Shown piece after piece: positions 7,717 to 16,828 of a DNA stretch of 64,000 nucleotides (positions are counted from its first letter, which is position 1; each line of letters opens with the position of its first letter). The DNA is taken from contig CAZYDG010000085.1 of assembly GCA_964645835.1 (NCBI GenBank), positions 1 through 64,000 on the forward strand, read 5' to 3'. The notes below the pieces were generated by a model. That model did no database searches and had not been told where the DNA came from. It saw nothing but the letters and a program-made list of their open reading frames with translations. Made by a program: the position numbers and the translations under genes. Origin of the DNA: CAZBME01 sp964645835 (GTDB lineage: Bacteria; Desulfobacterota; Syntrophia; Syntrophales; UBA8958).

Positions 7717-8369
7717 TGGATAGATTCATGAAGCAAAGATTGAAAATGGTCGATTCCCAAATCCGGGCGCGGGGCATAACGGATCAACGAGTTCTTGCGG
7801 CCATGGAAAAGATTCCCCGGCACCTGTTTGTCGATGGTGGCCTCGTCGAACAAGCTTATAGCGACAGTCCTCTGCCTATCGCCGAACGGCAGACGATTTC
7901 CCAGCCGTACATCGTCGCGCTTATGACGGAGGCCATGGCTCTTACGAAGAAGGACCGGGTCCTGGAAATCGGTACCGGTTCCGGCTATCAGACGGCAATC
8001 CTCGCAGAATTGGCCGGTTATGTTTTTTCGATTGAGCGAATCGCTTCGCTTGCGGCAAATGCCAGAAGAATCCTCGATTTTCTCAATTATTACAATGTTG
8101 CTATTCGAGTCGGAGACGGAACCTATGGCTGGCGCGAGGAAGCCCCCTATGAAGGGATCATTGTGACGGCCGGTGCTCCCCAAATCCCGAAGATTCTCAT
8201 CGAACAGCTTACCGTCGGTGGTCGGCTGGTGATCCCTATGGGCAGCCGAACCAGCCAGGAACTGTTTGTTGTGACCCGCCAGTCGGATGATATTGATGAT
8301 ATCAAGAAAGAGTCTCTTGGCGGATGCCGTTTTGTGGATCTTATCGGTGAGCATGGTTGGAGTACTTGA
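7716..8369 (+). CDS. pcm: Protein-L-isoaspartate O-methyltransferase
   Basis: The 217-residue enzyme methylates L-isoaspartyl residues in damaged proteins using S-adenosylmethionine, starting their repair to aspartate. The sequence shows 'MVDSQIRARGITDQRVLAAMEKIPRHLFV' at the N-terminus, the substrate-binding 'ISQPYIVALMTEAM', the AdoMet loop 'VLEIGTGSGYQTAILAEL', and 'YEGIIVTAGAPQIP' with the usual terminal 'GGRLVIPMG'. Length and motif order are normal for the family. It overlaps the upstream small gene by one base and is followed directly by an nlpD-like gene, the same order as in gammaproteobacteria, where the pair is linked to stationary-phase physiology. Confidence 0.95.
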   Translation: MDRFMKQRLKMVDSQIRARGITDQRVLAAMEKIPRHLFVDGGLVEQAYSDSPLPIAERQTISQPYIVALMTEAMALTKKDRVLEIGTGSGYQTAILAELAGYVFSIERIASLAANARRILDFLNYYNVAIRVGDGTYGWREEAPYEGIIVTAGAPQIPKILIEQLTVGGRLVIPMGSRTSQELFVVTRQSDDIDDIKKESLGGCRFVDLIGEHGWST

Positions 8370-8374
8370 GGAAT

Positions 8375-9490
8375 ATGGCATGGCAGCGATGGCCCTTGTA
8401 TAGAAAGGGGCTTTTGTTCAGCCTGACAGTCCTGATATTGGCCGCCTGCGGGGGGCCGGGCAAGACCGGAAGGGTTACAGGCATTTACTACGAGACGAAG
8501 CAGGGCGATACTTTGGTCACTATTGCTCAGAAGTTCCAGGTAAATTCTAAAAAGCTCTCTGAAATCAATAAAATGTCTTTATCCTCACCGCTGAAGGAAG
8601 GTACCATCGTTTTTATTCCTCAGGGAGAACCCTTCCGGGAAAAGGGAGCGGTGAAGGAGAACGGTGGGCCGAAGAACGGGGATATGACAAAAAAGCCACC
8701 TTCGAAGCCGGCAAAGGCAAAACTGGAGAAAACGGGGGATATCGGGACGGCCAAGGAGGGCAGCGGCGCCAAAGGCGATGAGCCGCTAAAGAAGGCGACG
8801 CAGAAAAAGGCCAAGGCCACAAACGGGCATAAAAAGGCAGCCGGCGCCGATAGGGATACTTCAGAACAGGGTCTTCCCGTGGATTCCCCCTCGCATCCGA
8901 AGAAGGCGCAGGAAAAAACAGCCACCTTCGCTCCTTTGCCTCCTCCGCCCCCGGCGCGGAAGCCCCCTGTCTCCCAGCCCCTCTGGGGTGCAGACTCACC
9001 CCCTCAGGTGAGTGCCCCTATCCCAAAGGAGCCGCCGCGAGCCAAGGAATTGCAGGAAGGATCGAAAGATACGGCTAAAGCAATTCCTTCGAGATCGGAA
9101 GTAATTTCTTCTGCCGATAAAGGCCGTTTCAGCTGGCCCGTCAAAGGTAAAGTTGCCAATCATTTTGGGGTTCAGCCAAGTGGAATGTACTATAATCATA
9201 TTAAAATAATTACAAGAGATAATGCTCCCGTATCTGCGGCAGGACCGGGTACGGTCATCTTCTCTGCACCACTTAAAGATTTTGGTGAAACGGTTATTAT
9301 CAAGCATGACCAGCGGTTTGCAACGGTCTATACCCATCTCGGAAAGCGTTTGGTGAAGGTGAATCAATTGGTCAAAAAAGGGGATCAAATTGGGGCAGCT
9401 GAAAAAACGGACACGAAAACAGATGGATACATCAATTTTGAAATACGTGATCATAATAAATCGCGTAACCCCCTTCTTTTTCTTCCGTAG
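8375..9490 (+). CDS. nlpD: NlpD-like lipoprotein, LysM plus degenerate M23 domain
   Basis: The product of about 371 residues has a lipoprotein signal with lipobox LAAC (Cys about residue 25), a LysM peptidoglycan-binding domain at about 40-85, a long Lys/Pro/Ala-rich linker, and a C-terminal LytM/M23 fold from about 255. The M23 zinc ligands are not conserved: the usual HxxxD position reads NHIKIITRD, and the final HFEIR reads NFEIR. Such degenerate domains in NlpD and EnvC activate cell-wall amidases rather than cut peptidoglycan, so an amidase-activator role at division is the best inference. The frame is open from TTG 8357, overlapping pcm; the ATG at 8375 with GAGG just upstream is preferred. 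It is followed by a 209-base gap. Confidence 0.8.
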   Translation: MAWQRWPLYRKGLLFSLTVLILAACGGPGKTGRVTGIYYETKQGDTLVTIAQKFQVNSKKLSEINKMSLSSPLKEGTIVFIPQGEPFREKGAVKENGGPKNGDMTKKPPSKPAKAKLEKTGDIGTAKEGSGAKGDEPLKKATQKKAKATNGHKKAAGADRDTSEQGLPVDSPSHPKKAQEKTATFAPLPPPPPARKPPVSQPLWGADSPPQVSAPIPKEPPRAKELQEGSKDTAKAIPSRSEVISSADKGRFSWPVKGKVANHFGVQPSGMYYNHIKIITRDNAPVSAAGPGTVIFSAPLKDFGETVIIKHDQRFATVYTHLGKRLVKVNQLVKKGDQIGAAEKTDTKTDGYINFEIRDHNKSRNPLLFLP

Positions 9491-9699
9491 CGTGCTTATA
9501 TTGCTTTATTGGAATGTTGTTTGATATTTCTCATATCGGATTTGTGAAAGAAGGTTTATGGTATGCAAAGCGTTTTGAGAATCAATCATTGCCGTGTATC
9601 GTGGTATAACGGGAGTCGATGATAATGATTGACTATTCGTTATAAACATGATAAGTTACTAAATTCAAAATAATATGAGTTGTCGCAGGTGGTGTTTGC

Positions 9700-10185
9700 A
9701 TGTTTAAGGTAGGCGATTTGGCGGTATATCCCGCGCAGGGTGTCGGGGTCATTGAGGCCATTGAAAAAAAAGAAATCATGGGGAATAATCAGACTTTCTA
9801 TATCATGAAGATCATGGGTAACGGCATGAAAATCATGATCCCCACGAGTAGCGCAACATCCGTTGGTCTTAGGGAAGTTATTAAGGAAAAGGAAATATCC
9901 AAGGTATACGATATTCTCAAGAAGAAGGACATTACCATCGATAAACAAACCTGGAATAAGAGATACCGGGAATACCTGGAGAAGATCAAGACCGGATCGG
10001 TGTATGAAATTGCAAAGGTCCTTCGTGATCTCCTGATCCTTAAGAATGACAAAAATCTCTCATTTGGTGAACGGAAGATGATGGATACGGCTAAAAGCCT
10101 TCTCATCAAGGAAATATCCGTAGCAACCAAGTCTGATGAAACCAAGATCGAGCAGGATTTAAAGCTGATTTTCACTATTCAATAA
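9700..10185 (+). CDS. CarD/CdnL-family transcription regulator
   Basis: The 161-residue protein begins with the CarD/TRCF RNA-polymerase-interaction domain: 'FKVGDLAVYPAQGVGVIEAIEKKEI' and then a beta-rich stretch to about residue 60. The remainder is a helical, basic C-terminal domain typical of CdnL proteins, which bind the polymerase beta subunit and stabilise open promoter complexes, often at rRNA promoters. Length matches CdnL. It stands alone after a 209-base spacer and before the PIN-TRAM gene, so it probably has its own promoter, though I could not identify a convincing one. Global targets are not deducible here. Confidence 0.9.
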   Translation: MFKVGDLAVYPAQGVGVIEAIEKKEIMGNNQTFYIMKIMGNGMKIMIPTSSATSVGLREVIKEKEISKVYDILKKKDITIDKQTWNKRYREYLEKIKTGSVYEIAKVLRDLLILKNDKNLSFGERKMMDTAKSLLIKEISVATKSDETKIEQDLKLIFTIQ

Positions 10186-10244
10186 AGGCGACCACCCCTT
10201 TCAGTATCCTGCAAGACGGTTTTCACGCAGTCAAAGAGGTCTCC

Positions 10245-10277
10245 AGCTGTCCTTAAATTATACGAAAAAGGACAACT
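10245..10277 (+). terminator. Hairpin after the CarD-like gene
   Basis: The arms AGCTGTCCTT and AAGGACAACT pair over nine of ten positions, around a 13-base AT-rich loop. There is no T-run directly after it, so it may be an attenuator or RNA-stability hairpin rather than a strong terminator. Confidence 0.3.
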
Positions 10278-10325
10278 GCGGGGCCTTTGTTTAAATAAAA
10301 TATGAGCGAAAGGAGGTGAAAAACG

Positions 10326-11354
10326 ATGGTTATCAGAGTATTACTCATTTCGGCTTGTTCCATTAGCGGTTTTTTTATAGCGTATATGTCATATCCAGCC
10401 AGTCAATGGTGGAGTTGGCCTATCGGATTTATTCTCGGATTGTTGACCGCCTTATTCGTCATCAAACTGGAGCAGGATATTCGCAAGGTCTCCCTGCGAG
10501 TCATCCTGGGCGGCGTAGGCGGTATGATTATCGGGTTGTTGATTGCTTTTTTGCTAGCGTATGGATTAAATTTTGTCAGTAAAATCAGAGAGAACCAGGA
10601 AATTCTTCCCTGGGTTTATACCCTGTTGACAGGGATCATGGGCTATTTGGGTCTTGTCTTAGGATCGAAGAAGATCGAAGAATTTAATGTTTTTAGTTTC
10701 ACCCAGTCGAAGGAACAGCCTGAAATAAGGATCTTGGACACGAGCGTTATCATCGACGGCCGGATCGCCGATATCTGTGAAACCGGTTTTATCGAAGGTA
10801 CGCTGACTGTTCCCCGGTTTGTCCTGGATGAACTGCAATATATCGCAGATTCGGGAGATTCGATGAAGCGGTCGCGGGGAAGGCGAGGTTTGGATATCTT
10901 GAACCGCATGCAGAAGAGCGGAGGGATTCACATCGATGTCATTGATCAGGATTTCCCCCGTATCAAAGGGGTTGATGCCAAGCTTGTTGCCCTGGCCCAG
11001 GCTCAGAAGGGAAAGATTATTACAAACGACTTCAACTTGAACAAAGTGGCCGAACTTCAGGGCATTAAGATCCTGAATGTCAACGAGTTGGCCAATGCCC
11101 TCAAACCCGTTGTCCTTCCGGGAGAATCGATGACGGTTAAGATCATTAAAGATGGCAAAGAACCCGGACAGGGGGTGGCCTATCTCGATGACGGCACGAT
11201 GATTATTGTCGATCATGCCCAAAAATACCAGGGGCAGGTCGTGGAAGTGAATGTGACCAGCGTCCTGCAAACTACGGCGGGAAGAATGATCTTTTCGGAG
11301 ATGAAGGGCCTGGCCAATGACAAGAAACCCTTTGGTCTGTCCGTCAAGATGTGA
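10326..11354 (+). CDS. Membrane PIN-TRAM domain protein (YacL-like)
   Basis: The 342-residue protein has about four membrane segments in the first 120 residues, a PIN nuclease-like domain at about 135-245 and a TRAM domain at about 255-330. The PIN acidic residues are visible in 'LDTSVIIDGRI' and near 'TNDFNLNKVAEL', so metal-dependent RNA cleavage is possible. TRAM domains bind RNA. This architecture is known from Bacillus YacL and many deltaproteobacteria, commonly next to carD and ispD as here. A near-perfect AAAGGAGGTG ribosome site precedes the ATG. Its RNA target is unknown. Confidence 0.85.
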   Translation: MVIRVLLISACSISGFFIAYMSYPASQWWSWPIGFILGLLTALFVIKLEQDIRKVSLRVILGGVGGMIIGLLIAFLLAYGLNFVSKIRENQEILPWVYTLLTGIMGYLGLVLGSKKIEEFNVFSFTQSKEQPEIRILDTSVIIDGRIADICETGFIEGTLTVPRFVLDELQYIADSGDSMKRSRGRRGLDILNRMQKSGGIHIDVIDQDFPRIKGVDAKLVALAQAQKGKIITNDFNLNKVAELQGIKILNVNELANALKPVVLPGESMTVKIIKDGKEPGQGVAYLDDGTMIIVDHAQKYQGQVVEVNVTSVLQTTAGRMIFSEMKGLANDKKPFGLSVKM

Positions 11355-11416
11355 TGCCAAGGGTCGCTTTTTTTTGTGTCGATTGGAAGAAGTCACTGCA
11401 AAGTGACCGAAATAGA

Positions 11417-11482
11417 ACGGCTTCGTAAAGAGTCCGGCGCCTGTTGTGCGGGTTGTCCTTGGGACATAATTTACGAGGCCGT
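11417..11482. repeat. Inverted-repeat element with ACGGCTTCGTAAA ends
   Basis: The left end (11417-11429) and right end (11470-11482, TTTACGAGGCCGT) are complementary with one mismatch, enclosing about 40 bases. The end sequences resemble a dispersed palindromic repeat that I associate with deltaproteobacterial genomes, here with a shortened centre. The TTTTTA after it could let it serve as a terminator for the PIN-TRAM gene. Confidence 0.5.
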
Positions 11483-11537
11483 CATTTTTATATAACGAAT
11501 TTTTGGCCCTTAACTTTTCACTCTGTGGGGATTCTCT

Positions 11538-12275
11538 TTGTTGACGCATGAACGGAATCAAGATTTGATCTCTTTCGGGAAGACCGTGGCCATTATCCCT
11601 GCCGGCGGATCGGGCCGCCGGATGCAGGGATGCGCTTCGAAGCAGTATCTGCACTTAAACGGCCTCCCCATTCTCGTTCATACCTTGCTAAGATTCCAAA
11701 GTTTATCGGCTGTCGATGCTATTTATCTGGTCGTTCCCGAAGGCGACGTAGCGGAGGTCCGTACATCCATCGTCGAGGCCTATGCCCTGACCAAGGTCAC
11801 AAAGGTCATACCCGGTGGCCGGGAAAGACAGGATTCTGTCGGTCATGCCGTGTATGCATTGGAAGATGATGTTCAGCTTGTCGCCGTTCACGATGGTGTC
11901 CGGCCTTTTGTGACAGGGGCCTTGATTCATCACGCCATGCGGGTTGCAGCCACAGACGGTGCTGCTGTCGTGGCCGTACCAGCCAAGGAGACGGTCAAAA
12001 TCGCCAGGGAAGACCTCATTATTGACTATACACCCCTCCGGGACCGGATCTGGATTACCCAGACGCCCCAGGTTTTTCGGAGGGAGATACTTATTCGGGC
12101 TTATGAAAGGGCTTTTGCGGACGGCTTCTACGGTACGGATGACGCCGGGTTGGTGGAGCGGATGGGGGTTCCCGTCCGTCTGGTTCACGGTTCCTATGAT
12201 AACATCAAGATTACAATACCGGACGATCTCGTCGCGGCGGAGGCGCTTATGAAAAAAAAGGAGTGGTCGGCATGA
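11538..12275 (+). CDS. ispD: 2-C-methyl-D-erythritol 4-phosphate cytidylyltransferase
   Basis: The 245-residue enzyme joins CTP to methylerythritol phosphate in the non-mevalonate isoprenoid pathway. It shows the nucleotide-binding 'AIIPAGGSGRRMQ' with 'KQYLHLNGLPILVHTL', then 'VIPGGRERQDSV', 'VAVHDGVRPFV' and 'ITQTPQVFRREIL', the standard IspD signatures. The frame has no ATG near the start. TTG at 11538 or 11541 is the likely initiator, with a GTGGGGA site upstream. Its stop overlaps the ATG of ispF, so ispD, ispF and gltX form a tightly coupled operon. Confidence 0.93.
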   Translation: MLTHERNQDLISFGKTVAIIPAGGSGRRMQGCASKQYLHLNGLPILVHTLLRFQSLSAVDAIYLVVPEGDVAEVRTSIVEAYALTKVTKVIPGGRERQDSVGHAVYALEDDVQLVAVHDGVRPFVTGALIHHAMRVAATDGAAVVAVPAKETVKIAREDLIIDYTPLRDRIWITQTPQVFRREILIRAYERAFADGFYGTDDAGLVERMGVPVRLVHGSYDNIKITIPDDLVAAEALMKKKEWSA

Positions 12276-12757
12276 TTCGGGTCGGTATCGGTTATGATAG
12301 CCACCGCCTGGTGAAAGGCAGGTGTCTGATCCTGGGGGGTGTGGAGATTCCCCATGATAAAGGGCTGGCCGGTCATTCCGATGCGGATGCCCTCCTTCAT
12401 GCTATCGGCGACGCCATTTTGGGTGCTTTGGGCGCCGGGGACATCGGCACCCACTTCCCTGACAACGATGCCGCTTACCAAGGAATTTCCAGCCTCGTAC
12501 TCCTGGACCAAATCCGTCTCGTTGCCGACCGGAAGGGCTATATCGTTCATCAGGTCGATTCGACTGTAATCACTGAACAACCGAAACTCAAGGAGTACAT
12601 ACCGGTCATGGTCGAGCGTATTGCCACGGCCTTGAATATAGCCGGTGAAGATGTAAGCATCAAGGCAAAAACCAATGAAGGCATGGGCTTTGTAGGCCGT
12701 GGCGAAGGGGTGGCCGTCATGGCCGTTGTGACGATACGGCGGGAGGTTACGCCATGA
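12272..12757 (+). CDS. ispF: 2-C-methyl-D-erythritol 2,4-cyclodiphosphate synthase
   Basis: The 161-residue enzyme cyclises CDP-methylerythritol phosphate with loss of CMP, two steps after IspD. The zinc ligands are seen in 'GIGYDSHRL' (Asp and His) and 'GHSDADALLHAIGDAILGA' (second His), and the family signature 'SIKAKTNEGMGFVGRGEG' is intact. The ATG at 12272 overlaps the ispD stop in ATGA and has AAGGAG eight bases upstream; this is preferred over the GTG three codons earlier. Its own stop overlaps the gltX start by four bases. Subunits form a trimer in known members. Confidence 0.95.
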   Translation: MIRVGIGYDSHRLVKGRCLILGGVEIPHDKGLAGHSDADALLHAIGDAILGALGAGDIGTHFPDNDAAYQGISSLVLLDQIRLVADRKGYIVHQVDSTVITEQPKLKEYIPVMVERIATALNIAGEDVSIKAKTNEGMGFVGRGEGVAVMAVVTIRREVTP

Positions 12758-14199
12758 CCGATTCCGCCCCTCGTGTACGCTTTGCTCCCTCTCCCACTGG
12801 AGAACTTCATGTAGGCAATGCCCGGACGGCCCTTTTTAACTGGCTGTTTGCCCGTCATCACGGCGGAACGCTCGTCCTGAGGATCGAAGATACTGATCAG
12901 GTCCGGACATCCAAGGCCTTTGAGGATAATCTTATAGCTGATTTGACCTGGCTGGGAATCAACTGGGATGAGGGACCCGGCAAGGGAGGCTCTTTTGGCC
13001 CCTACCATCAAAGTGACCGGCTTTCAATTTATGGCGATATGCTGGAGCGGCTTATCGCCGCTGAAAAAGTATATCCCTGTTATTGCACGGAGGAAGAACT
13101 TGAGGTAGAGCGGTCCAGCTTGATTGCCCGGAAGATGATGCCCCGCTACATGGGAAAGTGCCGTTCTCTAAGCCCGGAAGACCGAAGGAAGATGGAGGCG
13201 GAAGGCCGGACTCACACATGGCGTTTTAGGGTTTCACCGGGACTTATAGCCTTCAAGGACCTGATCCGTGGACCTGTCCGGTTTGAAGGCAATGCCATCG
13301 GCGATTTCATTATTGTCCGGGCCAACGGCATCCCGGCCTATAATTTTGCCTGCGTCGTCGATGACCATCTCATGGAAATCAGCCACATTATCCGGGGAGA
13401 GGATCATCTGTCCAACACGGCATTGCAGATTCTTCTGTATCAGGCCCTCGGATTCGAGGCGCCCCGTTTCGCCCATCATGCCCTGATCCTCGGCAAGGAC
13501 CGATCAAAGCTGAGTAAGCGGCACGGTTCCGTGGCCGTCCGGGAATTTCTGTCCAAGGGCATCCTTCCCGATGTGATGCTTAACTATCTGGCCTTACTGG
13601 GCGCTTCTTTGGGAGAGGGCAAGGAGGTCTGCACAGCCGACGAGATCATCGCCCGGTTCTCCCTGGACCGGGCGGGAAAAAGCGGGGCTATCTTCGACGA
13701 GGACAAACTCCGGTGGCTTAATGCCCTGTACATACATCACAAGGACACGCCATCCCTCGTGGCCGATCTGGAACCTTTTATGAAGGCCGCCGGCTACGAT
13801 CCGCGACAGATGGACCGGGAGCGTTTGAACCTGATCGTTGCTGCGGTCCGGGAGAATCTCTTGACCTTGGCCGATATCGGGCAATACCTTGCTATCTTCG
13901 ATGACGACCGATACAATCTTGCCGCCGATGCGGAAGATATCCTGGCGACACCCGAGGCACAGGAGGTCCTCCGGGCTGTAGATGAGGTTTTGAATGCGGA
14001 GCCCCTTGACGAAGAAGGTCTTTACGGCAAGATTATCGCTTTTGCGAAGAATAAGACAGGATTCAAGGGTAAAGGAATCTTTATGCCGATCCGGGCAGCG
14101 GTTACCGGGCAGTTGCGGGGACCGGAACTCGATAAGGTCTTTGCTATCCTGGGCCCGGCTTCCCTGAAAAAACGCCTGGCGAGGGTTTTGGCTGCATGA
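12754..14199 (+). CDS. gltX: Glutamyl-tRNA synthetase
   Basis: The 481-residue class I synthetase attaches glutamate to tRNA. The HIGH-type motif reads 'PSPTGELHVGNARTALFN', a VGNA variant of the usual HIGG. The KMSKS-type motif reads 'DRSKLSKRHGSV'. The intervening 'VRANGIPAYNFACVVDDHLMEISHIIRGEDHLSNT' region is standard for GltX, and the C-terminal third is the helical anticodon-binding part. It starts within the last codons of ispF and is followed after 24 bases by the converging sensor kinase. A cysteine cluster at 'CYCTEEELEVERSS' is present as in many bacterial GluRS. Some bacteria use such an enzyme also for tRNA(Gln); this cannot be decided here. Confidence 0.96.
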   Translation: MTDSAPRVRFAPSPTGELHVGNARTALFNWLFARHHGGTLVLRIEDTDQVRTSKAFEDNLIADLTWLGINWDEGPGKGGSFGPYHQSDRLSIYGDMLERLIAAEKVYPCYCTEEELEVERSSLIARKMMPRYMGKCRSLSPEDRRKMEAEGRTHTWRFRVSPGLIAFKDLIRGPVRFEGNAIGDFIIVRANGIPAYNFACVVDDHLMEISHIIRGEDHLSNTALQILLYQALGFEAPRFAHHALILGKDRSKLSKRHGSVAVREFLSKGILPDVMLNYLALLGASLGEGKEVCTADEIIARFSLDRAGKSGAIFDEDKLRWLNALYIHHKDTPSLVADLEPFMKAAGYDPRQMDRERLNLIVAAVRENLLTLADIGQYLAIFDDDRYNLAADAEDILATPEAQEVLRAVDEVLNAEPLDEEGLYGKIIAFAKNKTGFKGKGIFMPIRAAVTGQLRGPELDKVFAILGPASLKKRLARVLAA

Positions 14200-14223
14200 G
14201 GGAAGCTAGCGGGCGACCTGTTG

Positions 14224-16608
14224 TCAACGGCCGTTTGCGGGCAATCCTGTATAACGTGTGATTGCTTCGAAGAGTTTTGCTTTCTTGACCGGTTTGGTGA
14301 GGTGTTCGTTACAACCGGCTTCAAGACTTTTCTGTTCATCGTCTTTCAGGGCATGAGCGGTCAAGGCGACGATGGGTATGGGCGGCCGTCTTTCCTCCTG
14401 CTCCCAGCGACGTATTTCCCGGGTGGCCGTATATCCGTCCATGACGGGCATCTGCATATCCATAAAGATCATGTCGTAGGTTTCCGTCTTGACCTTTTCA
14501 ATGCCGATGGCGCCGTTTTCCGCCATATGGAGTTTGTGGGGCGTGCTCTTTAAAAATGTCCAGACCAACAGGCGATTATCCTCGTTGTCCTCTACGAGGA
14601 GGATCTTGAGAGACCGTGAAATGTTTCCTCCAATAGCCGGCATGCCGCCTGCCGCCTTTTCCATCGCCTGAGCCTTCCCGAGGGCGAGGTTAAGGGTTTC
14701 CCGCAGATCGCGTCTCTTGACCGGTTTATAGAGAAACTGGTCTATACCGACCCGTTTTGCCTTCCCCAAATCCTCTTTCGGATAACCAGACGAAAGCATA
14801 ATGACCACCGTAGACGCAAGATTGGGATCCTTTCTGATTTCCACAGCCGTGGCGAATCCGTCCATAATAGGCATATGGTAATCGAGAATAATGAAATCGT
14901 AAGGCAAATTGGCTGCAAATGCCTCTTTTAAGGCTGAGATGCCGCCATAACCATTATCCACAGTTGTGACGGCCGTTCCCCATCCGGTCAGCATCTCCCT
15001 GAGAATCATCCGGTTTGTGGCGTTGTCGTCAATGACCAGGGCGCGGCTGCCGGTGATATCGGCGAAAAGGGCCTCTTCTTCTTTTGCGGGTCCCTCAAGG
15101 ATATTGAAGCGAGCGGTAAAGGAAAAAATGCTCCCTTTTCCGATCTCACTTTGAACCTGAATGGTTCCACCCATGAGTTCCACGAGGCGTCTGGTAATTG
15201 TCAGCCCCAGGCCCGTACCGCCAAACCTGCGCGTCGTGGAGGCATCGGCCTGGATAAACCGGTCGAATATCATATCAATTTTGTCAGATGGGATTCCGAT
15301 GCCCGTGTCCCGCACGCTGATATGCAGTTCAACACCATCTTGCCTTTGAGAAGAGGCAGTGACGGGGGATCGTGTTACGTCGAGGACCACTTCTCCGGCC
15401 TCGGTAAATTTGATGGCGTTTCCCATAAGGTTTACGATGATCTGGCGCAGCCGGATGGGATCTCCAGAAAGATGGACAGGGACGTCGGGTGCAATATGGC
15501 AAGTCAGTTCAAGACCTTTTTTGACGGCCCTCATGGACATGATTTCGCCGATCCGCTCGACAAGTTCAGCAAGATCGAAATCGATACATTCAAGGACGAC
15601 CTGCCCGGCTTCCACCTTTGAAAGATCGAGGATATCGTTGATGATTCCCAGGAGATTTTCTCCGGCGTCTTTGAAGACTTCGACATACTTCTGTTGTTCT
15701 TTATTCAAGGGTGTTTCGGCCAACAATTCCGCCATACCGAGGATGGCATTCATGGGCGTTCGAATCTCGTGGCTCATGCTGGCAAGGAATTCACTTTTGG
15801 CACGGCTTGCCACCTCCGCCATGTCTCTGGCTTGGCAAAGGGCCGCCTCCATTTTCCGCCTTTCAGTAATATCATGGTAGAGAGAGTAGAATCCAACTGG
15901 CTGTCCCGTCGTATCTCTTTTCAGGCTGACAGACAATTCCGTTCTTTTCTTTTGGCCATTTTTATGAATCCATTCCAGTTCGAAATCCTTGACTGATACT
16001 CCTGTTTTATAGACTTGATGGTAGATCTGAAAGGCCTTTTCAGCGTTTTTTCTGTCCATGTAAGCGCTGTAATGAAGTCCTATAAGTTCTTCGCGACTAT
16101 AGCCCATTTCATTTATTTGGGATTGGTTGCAGAAAATGAAGTTTCCGTCCAGGTCGACCTCCGCATAAGGATCGGGCATGGTTTCGATGACCGTCCGGAA
16201 GCGTTCCTCGCTTGCTTGGAGGGCCTCTTCCACACGTTTCTGCTTTGAAATATCCATCTGGCTGCCGATGAAGGCCCTTTCCCCCTCCATTATGAGAGAG
16301 ACCACTGTTTCGACACACCAGACAATGTTATTCTCTTTGGTGATGAGCCGGTATTCATAGGGATGATGGGTTTCGCCACGCAGCATGGCAATGGCGTTCT
16401 CGCGGACCCGCTTCTGGTCGTCAGGATGGACTACGTTAGAAAAGGGCATACCAGCGATCTCTTCCGCCTTGTATCCCGTGTTTTTCAGAAAACGGGCATT
16501 GGCCCATTGAAACCGGCCATGTTGGCCGATATAAAAAGCGATGGGGAGCCTCTCTAAAAGGCTTGAAAACGTATTATCCATATTGCCTAATGTCATTATC
16601 CCTTTCAT
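14224..16608 (-). CDS. Hybrid sensor histidine kinase, PAS-PAS-HisKA-HATPase-REC-REC
   Basis: The 794-residue kinase has two PAS domains (about 15-125 and 135-253), a HisKA dimerisation domain with the phospho-accepting H280 in 'SMSHEIRTPMNAILG', an HATPase domain (about 385-500; N-box 'NLMGNAIKF', G-boxes 'DTGIGIP' and 'GGTGLGL'), and two receiver domains with phosphorylatable D576 and D717 in 'LDYHMPIMDG' and 'MDMQMPVMDG'. No membrane segment or signal peptide is seen, so it probably senses a cytoplasmic cue through PAS. No Hpt domain or output domain is attached, so partners must lie elsewhere. It converges on gltX and is divergent from pgk. The exact start is uncertain among ATGs at 16608, 16596 and 16581. 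Confidence 0.92.
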   Translation of the reverse strand: MKGIMTLGNMDNTFSSLLERLPIAFYIGQHGRFQWANARFLKNTGYKAEEIAGMPFSNVVHPDDQKRVRENAIAMLRGETHHPYEYRLITKENNIVWCVETVVSLIMEGERAFIGSQMDISKQKRVEEALQASEERFRTVIETMPDPYAEVDLDGNFIFCNQSQINEMGYSREELIGLHYSAYMDRKNAEKAFQIYHQVYKTGVSVKDFELEWIHKNGQKKRTELSVSLKRDTTGQPVGFYSLYHDITERRKMEAALCQARDMAEVASRAKSEFLASMSHEIRTPMNAILGMAELLAETPLNKEQQKYVEVFKDAGENLLGIINDILDLSKVEAGQVVLECIDFDLAELVERIGEIMSMRAVKKGLELTCHIAPDVPVHLSGDPIRLRQIIVNLMGNAIKFTEAGEVVLDVTRSPVTASSQRQDGVELHISVRDTGIGIPSDKIDMIFDRFIQADASTTRRFGGTGLGLTITRRLVELMGGTIQVQSEIGKGSIFSFTARFNILEGPAKEEEALFADITGSRALVIDDNATNRMILREMLTGWGTAVTTVDNGYGGISALKEAFAANLPYDFIILDYHMPIMDGFATAVEIRKDPNLASTVVIMLSSGYPKEDLGKAKRVGIDQFLYKPVKRRDLRETLNLALGKAQAMEKAAGGMPAIGGNISRSLKILLVEDNEDNRLLVWTFLKSTPHKLHMAENGAIGIEKVKTETYDMIFMDMQMPVMDGYTATREIRRWEQEERRPPIPIVALTAHALKDDEQKSLEAGCNEHLTKPVKKAKLFEAITRYTGLPANGR

Positions 16609-16828
16609 TACCCCCCTGGAGATCGGGACCCCGCCGGATCTATCCCTATGACTGACGACAACTTAAACCCCGATTTTTTTGTATTGTCAAGCCCCGCATG
16701 GCGCTTTTTCAAATGGCCGCCGTCACTCGCCGCTTTGGTAAAACGAATTCGATCTTGACCTATCTTGGTCATATCATCTATATAGAAAGGTGAACTGCAG
16801 AATGATTTACCGAACTGAAGGAGGAGGC